Positions 59,687 through 64,000 of a stretch of 64,000 nucleotides of DNA are shown here, piece after piece (position 1 is the first letter of the stretch; each line of letters begins with the position of its first letter). The stretch is from Oxytricha trifallax. Its lineage: Eukaryota > Ciliophora > Spirotrichea > Sporadotrichida > Oxytrichidae. The translations under genes were made by a program, and so were the position numbers. The stretch spans positions 62,001 through 126,000 of the forward strand of contig ARYC01000416.1 in NCBI GenBank assembly GCA_000711775.1, read 5' to 3'. The notes under the pieces were generated by a model that had not been told where the DNA came from, made no database searches, and saw only the letters and a list, made by a program, of their open reading frames with translations.

Positions 59687-60520
59687 CAGAAAATCCAAGA
59701 AGCTTATTCATTTAAAAATAACTTGCTTGCATCTGAAAATGAAAATGAGAGTATAGATGTCATTAGACTGTACGTACTAGATTTAACTACTGACATGATA
59801 ATTAAGGTTTGCATGTAATATGAAAAAGAGTACAGTAAATCTTCTGAGAGAGAAAGCGAAGATCTAGTGGATAAAAGCAATAATATTCAATAGCAATCAA
59901 ATAATACCCCTAAATACTTCAAACTGGGAGCAGCAGTAAATGCTAACACCTACAATCATAATAATTTATAATTTTCATTAAAATATCAAGAGAGAATGTA
60001 CTTTTATTTTAGTTAATAACAAAAGAAAATCTTACTACAAAAAACTCAGCATAACAATGGAGGTGGTAGAAAGTAATCCAGTTAACTTTAAACTGTAGAC
60101 AATGACTTTAATTTGCAACAAGTGAACGAGAAGAGAAAAATATCGTTTAATACGTCTAAAAAAGATGACAAAAAGTTTAGTGAAGACTTCGCTGACAGCT
60201 CTCACAATATAAGTAATAATTCCCACCACTAAGAGCTTACAATAAGCAGCAGTCTGCCGCAGTGAGCAGTAGTGGCTAAAATTAAATGTACTTCTTCAGT
60301 TGATAACAATTTTAGAAACGAAGACTGTAACAGCAACAATGGATATTAAGATAGAGTTTCATTCAAATCTAATCGCATAGATTTTAATTATTCATAGTAT
60401 TTAGAAAAGGCTTTGGCATACACTTGAAGCAATTCGATGAAACCGAAGAAGCCAAAAGAGTGCAGCTTTAATCTTCAAAAAACCAAAATTCGCAATCATT
60501 TTCCACTTAAAAATTGAACT
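59687..60520 (+). CDS. Asn/Ser/Gln-rich coding island 1 (candidate MDSs)
   Basis: A 192-codon frame from just after a TGA at 59684 to TGA 60263-60265 (NNLLASENENESIDVIRLYV, KEYSKSSERESEDLVDKSNN, KKDDKKFSEDFADSSHNISN). The next frame carries on with TSSVDNNFRNEDCNSNNGYQ and QYLEKALAYT, then TGA, then SMKPKKPKECSFNLQKTKIR up to about 60520. A weak hydrophobic piece at 59965-60010 (NNLQFSLKYQ..FYFS) may be an eliminated insert. This composition is typical of ciliate regulatory proteins with long disordered Asn/Gln regions. No folded domain seen. Confidence 0.55.
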
Positions 60521-60529
60521 AAGAAAATG

Positions 60530-61930
60530 AAAATAATTAGCATGGGCTAAAGGGACTCAATAAATCTCAATTTAAAAAATTGTTTATTGACTTTGTATTG
60601 AATTTTATCTTATTTAGTATAAATGGTAATGAATTTAAATCTTTAAAAAATATATAACTCTAAAATAATATTAGATAATTTTTAATTATTTAATGGCATT
60701 CATATACCATATTTAAAAGCTATTCATTTTAATGAGTCTTTTATCTTTATTATTGCTAATTTTTTTATTATAACATGAAATAAGATACGTTCAAGCAGCT
60801 CACATTTAAATGTTCATACAGATGACATATTTTTATGATTTATTTTTATATAAAATTTCGAGTTCATTTTTATTTAACTCAAAATTAATTAAATAGAACT
60901 GTGAAACAACCAGAGACATTCATTGCGAAAAATAGAATAAAGCAAACAATCACAAATTAAACAACTCTATTAACCATAAAAGCCAAGATAAACCTGACTA
61001 ACAATCTAAGAAGCAAGAAAAGCTACGATAACTTTAAAATAGCAAGAAGCATGAAAACAATCAGTAATCTCATAACTGTGCTTTATCTATTGTTTTTAAT
61101 CTGATGCTTTAAGAATCTAAGATAAGAAGAACGAAAAAGTTGGGCAAAAGAATAAGAGAAGATAAACAGAGAGAAGAACAAACTTAATGATATCGACATC
61201 ATGAATAATTTCATGAAGAACCTTCAAGCATCGCAAGACGAAGTGAAGCCAGCCATTAATTCTAAGAATTAATCCACTTATAAAAAAAAAGAGTAACTGC
61301 CATTTGCTGCAGTTTCTAATCATGGAAGCAATGGAAATAATTAATATTGTAGGAATACATTAGATATGGGAAAATAAAATCAAAATTAAATTAATTAAAT
61401 ATTAAAATCATGGCAGTTATCAAATTCAAATCTTAATCGATTCTACGGTAGATCTCGCAATTTCAGCTGGACTTTACTATTGGTAATATTCTTAAATCAT
61501 CCCAGGAAACAAGATATTTTATTTTTGAGCTAACTCCCAAAAACAGTGTAATGGGATTTTCTCGCTTGGGTGATAAGATAAATTCATTAAAGCAATAACA
61601 ACCACCATCTCATTTTTAATGCGCTATCAAGAGAGTATAATATTTTTAGGGTTTGGAGACATTTTCCAAAAACATAACTGAAGGTAATTAATAATTAATT
61701 AATTTTAATTCATTTTTCAAATTCGAATGTATTCCTACAATAAATTAATAAGTAAAAGGTAAAGGGAACAATAGGAGGCAAACACCTATTTGTGATACTT
61801 AATAAGTTTTATCAGAAGAAAAAAAAATTCGTAAATGACTAAAAATAATAGCTAGTGTGAGTATCCAATTTAAAATGATTAAACTAAATATGTGTATGTT
61901 TGTAATCTAGATAATTAAAAATCTACAACT
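60530..61930. other. AT-rich spacer between coding islands
   Basis: AT-rich DNA with no convincing frame, likely intergenic or eliminated sequence. Confidence 0.4.
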
Positions 61931-62293
61931 TCATCTGATTGCATGTACAAGCAGCGTTTACCTAATAAACCCTCTCAAACGCCTCATTATGAATAAGCAA
62001 GCGCAAATGTCAAGAGCTTCTATGTATATTAGAAATTGAAAGAAGAGGATCTTACTTAAAATAAAGATTTGAAGTAAAGTCAAAATGAGATTACTTCAGA
62101 AATGTAGGAATTAAAGATTACAAGTCTGCCTATTTAAGTAAACAAAGTTACCCTTAAATCTAACCATTCTTAAAGTAATCACAAAGCAAATGCCAACAGT
62201 GTGAATAAACTTGGAAGTGCCAATCATTACAAAAATTCTTACTAATAAAATTGTAGCAAAAGTTATGGTGCCAGGTTCTAGAAGCATATATGA
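61931..62293 (+). CDS. Asn/Gln/Lys-rich coding island 2 (candidate MDS)
   Basis: A frame open for about 120 codons to TGA 62291-62293: QRLPNKPSQTPHYEQASANV, KLKEEDLTQNKDLKQSQNEI, VNKVTLKSNHSQSNHKANAN. More than ten Gln use TAA/TAG. Same strand and style as the neighbouring islands, so probably the same gene. Confidence 0.5.
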
Positions 62294-62639
62294 CCCTAAA
62301 AATATTTCTTATTTTAATGGGGTAAATAGTATGCATTTTTTTGTTTTGAGATAATTGATTTTAAATTAAAGTTGCATGAAACAGATTAGCTAAAGCATTA
62401 TAAATTTCTAATGATAGTCTAAATGAGGAAATCTAGAATATGTAATGAAAAATTTTATGTGAGAAACATTTTTGCAAATAAAAAATATTTTTTAAACCTT
62501 AACAAAATTTACATAAGAAAAGCTTAACTTAAAAATGATAAAAGAGTATGAACATTAACATTTATTTTGCTATTTTTTTTATTTTTAAAAACTTTTATTA
62601 ATAGACTAGAAAATACAATAAAATACAGTTTACAATTAT

Positions 62640-62987
62640 TTATTTGGTAATAAGTCTCACAATCAAAAAATTGTTGGCTCTAAAAAAGAAGATCTTGAAT
62701 CATTCCACATCAATGTTGCCGATTGCATTAGTGACAAAAGCTCAAAATCCTTAAATGAAAAGAACTTTGCCATAGAAGGTCAAAGCCATAAGACTTAAAA
62801 TTTGACTTTTAAATACATGAAGTCATAGGGTCAATAGTAGGATATTGAGCTAGGTTCTCAAAGTGATAATACAGGGACAACAATCAGTGCTGCTGATACC
62901 AGAATAGAAATTATGCCAATTAATACGAAGAATCTAAAGATGCAATTGTTACCTAAGATTAATCAAGCTAAATTTAATTATCTTTGA
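62640..62987 (+). CDS. Coding island 3 of the Asn/Gln-rich gene (candidate MDS)
   Basis: A frame of at least 105 codons to TGA 62985-62987: KKEDLESFHINVADCISDKS, KYMKSQGQQQDIELGSQSDN, TTISAADTRIEIMPINTKN. Well-balanced composition, clearly unlike the AT-rich flanks. Confidence 0.55.
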
Positions 62988-63149
62988 CTGATATTATTGA
63001 TGCTTCAAACTTATTTAAGAAAAACGCCATTGCATATTCATTCCAATAGTTCTCAAACAAGATTAAATAGTCCATCATGCAATAACACTGCATGAAACTT
63101 AGGAGACTTCAACTATACCATCATAACTTTATTTGTAGATTTAATATTT

Positions 63150-63375
63150 TAACTGTAAATTCGTACCTCGCAAACAAGCTCAAAAGCAGCTATATTTACT
63201 TAGTGGTGCTAACCTTCTAGTAATTATCACAATTATGTTAACAACCAAGTTCCATCTTAGTGTCATGAGAAGAATTCATTCAACAATTCTTATCAATCTC
63301 TCTAGAATACTCCACAAAAAGGTTAAATAGCAGGTCAAACAACAAAAACGTGCATAAACACTAAACTATTCCCTT
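63150..63375 (+). CDS. Coding island 4 of the Asn/Gln-rich gene (candidate MDS)
   Basis: In the frame through 63168 the sequence reads TSSKAAIFTQWCQPSSNYHN, then VNNQVPSQCHEKNSFNNSYQ and SLQNTPQKGQIAGQTTKT. The frame differs from island 3, and about 160 bp of AT-rich DNA separates them, consistent with a short IES or an intron. Confidence 0.5.
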
Positions 63376-63391
63376 ATCTGCTTAGATTAGC

Positions 63392-63850
63392 TCTAACAGT
63401 CAAGAATCAATGCAAAATTACAGAACATCTCCTTAAATATAAAAATAGAACTCAGTATAGTATAATAACTATAGTAACAACATAACATAAAGAAAGAAAA
63501 ACAAATCTCATAGCCAAAACAATGCAAACCAGATTAATCATAACAATAATAATCAAATGGGAGCAGAATTTGCTTTAATTCACTATAATTCACAGCAAAA
63601 TTTATCAAATTTAACACATTAGCATGTGATTTTAAAAAATGGGCAAAAAACATCAATTTCAGCATGTAACCTCAATAATTCAACGTTCCTCTTTAACAAT
63701 TCTAGCAACAGAACCCATATAATTATATAGATTTCTTCTAACCTAAACCAAAATAAAACATGGGATTCTTGCCTTAGTAATAAATACCGTCATAAGAGCA
63801 ATTAACTTAAGAGCCTCAATTTATACATTAATACTAAAATCCATATATGA
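63392..63850 (+). CDS. Coding island 5, 3' end of the Asn/Gln-rich gene
   Basis: A frame of about 150 codons to TGA 63848-63850: SNSQESMQNYRTSPQIQKQN, SHSQNNANQINHNNNNQMGA, EFALIHYNSQQNLSNLTHQH. The last ~50 codons become AT-rich and hydrophobic, so the true end may be earlier. The frame is shifted relative to island 4 with almost no gap, as expected if a few bases of eliminated sequence or a frameshift lies at about 63380. Confidence 0.5.
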
Positions 63851-64000
63851 TGTACTATGGAAACTAGTAAATGTATTTAAAAACTCTTATTTATTGTAAA
63901 GTATCTTAAAGATAACTTTATGATAGATAAACCTATAAAGAAAGTTTTTTTCAACGTATGATCTTGAAAAATGTTTACTTTTAATTGGAGAGCTTAAGAA

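Noticed and set aside
60035..61323. Minus-strand frames of 64 and 68 codons (60035-60229 and 61117-61323)
   Set aside because: The first is antisense to the Asn/Ser-rich plus-strand coding. The second is a Leu/Phe-rich frame in AT-rich DNA with no motif.
1..64000. tRNA, rRNA or CRISPR arrays
   Set aside because: No cloverleaf with convincing A/B boxes, no rRNA-like conserved blocks and no regularly spaced direct repeats were found. GGTTCGA-like strings occur singly without tRNA stems.

Overview
The window looks like germline (micronuclear) DNA of a hypotrich ciliate, most like Oxytricha/Sterkiella. Four observations support this. The sequence is very AT-rich and gene-poor. The recognisable proteins read through TAA and TAG as Gln and end at TGA; for example the reverse-transcriptase motif GTPQGGKLSP uses TAA for Q. 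Splice junctions are GTAAG...AG and introns are tiny. Three copies of the hypotrich telomere-bearing element (TBE) are present, each ending in C4A4 telomere-like sequence and flanked by a 3-bp ANT duplication. I recognise no rRNA, tRNA or CRISPR.

Layout. 1-9 kb: AT-rich DNA with a few short coding-like islands (4.4-6.1 kb) and one copy of a dispersed ~0.6-kb repeat. 9.3-13.3 kb: TBE copy A. 14.1-15.1 kb: an unidentified reading frame. 15.8-25.6 kb: a nested block in which ~570-bp inverted repeats enclose a divergent relative of TBE. That relative has the same three genes in the same order and strands, but no telomeric ends. TBE copy B sits beside its left arm and a fold-back element beside its right arm. 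25.7-27.7 kb: coding-like islands. 28.4-29.9 kb: a LINE-type reverse transcriptase. 32 kb: the second dispersed repeat. 33.5 kb: a fold-back repeat. 34.6-37.6 kb: TBE copy C, internally deleted and carrying a MITE. 37.6-43.2 kb: scattered coding-like islands that may be macronuclear-destined segments (MDSs). 45.6-47.1 kb: a TIR-bounded PH-domain/kinase pseudogene. 49.2-58.6 kb: a distinctly GC-richer block. 59.7-63.9 kb: several islands of an Asn/Gln-rich protein in different frames, as expected for MDSs separated by internal eliminated sequences.

The most novel part is the 49.2-58.6 kb block, which I interpret as a large DNA transposon. It has a DD34E (IS630/Tc1-like) transposase. It also has a 748-codon gene joining a chromodomain-like segment to a Cys-His-Asp peptidase whose catalytic spacing matches Josephin proteases. 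A two-intron gene and two or three unidentified genes complete it. A testable model is that the transposase moves the element, the chromodomain directs it to marked chromatin, and the peptidase acts on ubiquitin-like or element proteins. Sporadic in-frame TGA codons, mostly where Trp would fit, suggest this copy is decaying. Coordinates of genes with introns, frameshifts or unresolved starts are approximate where stated.
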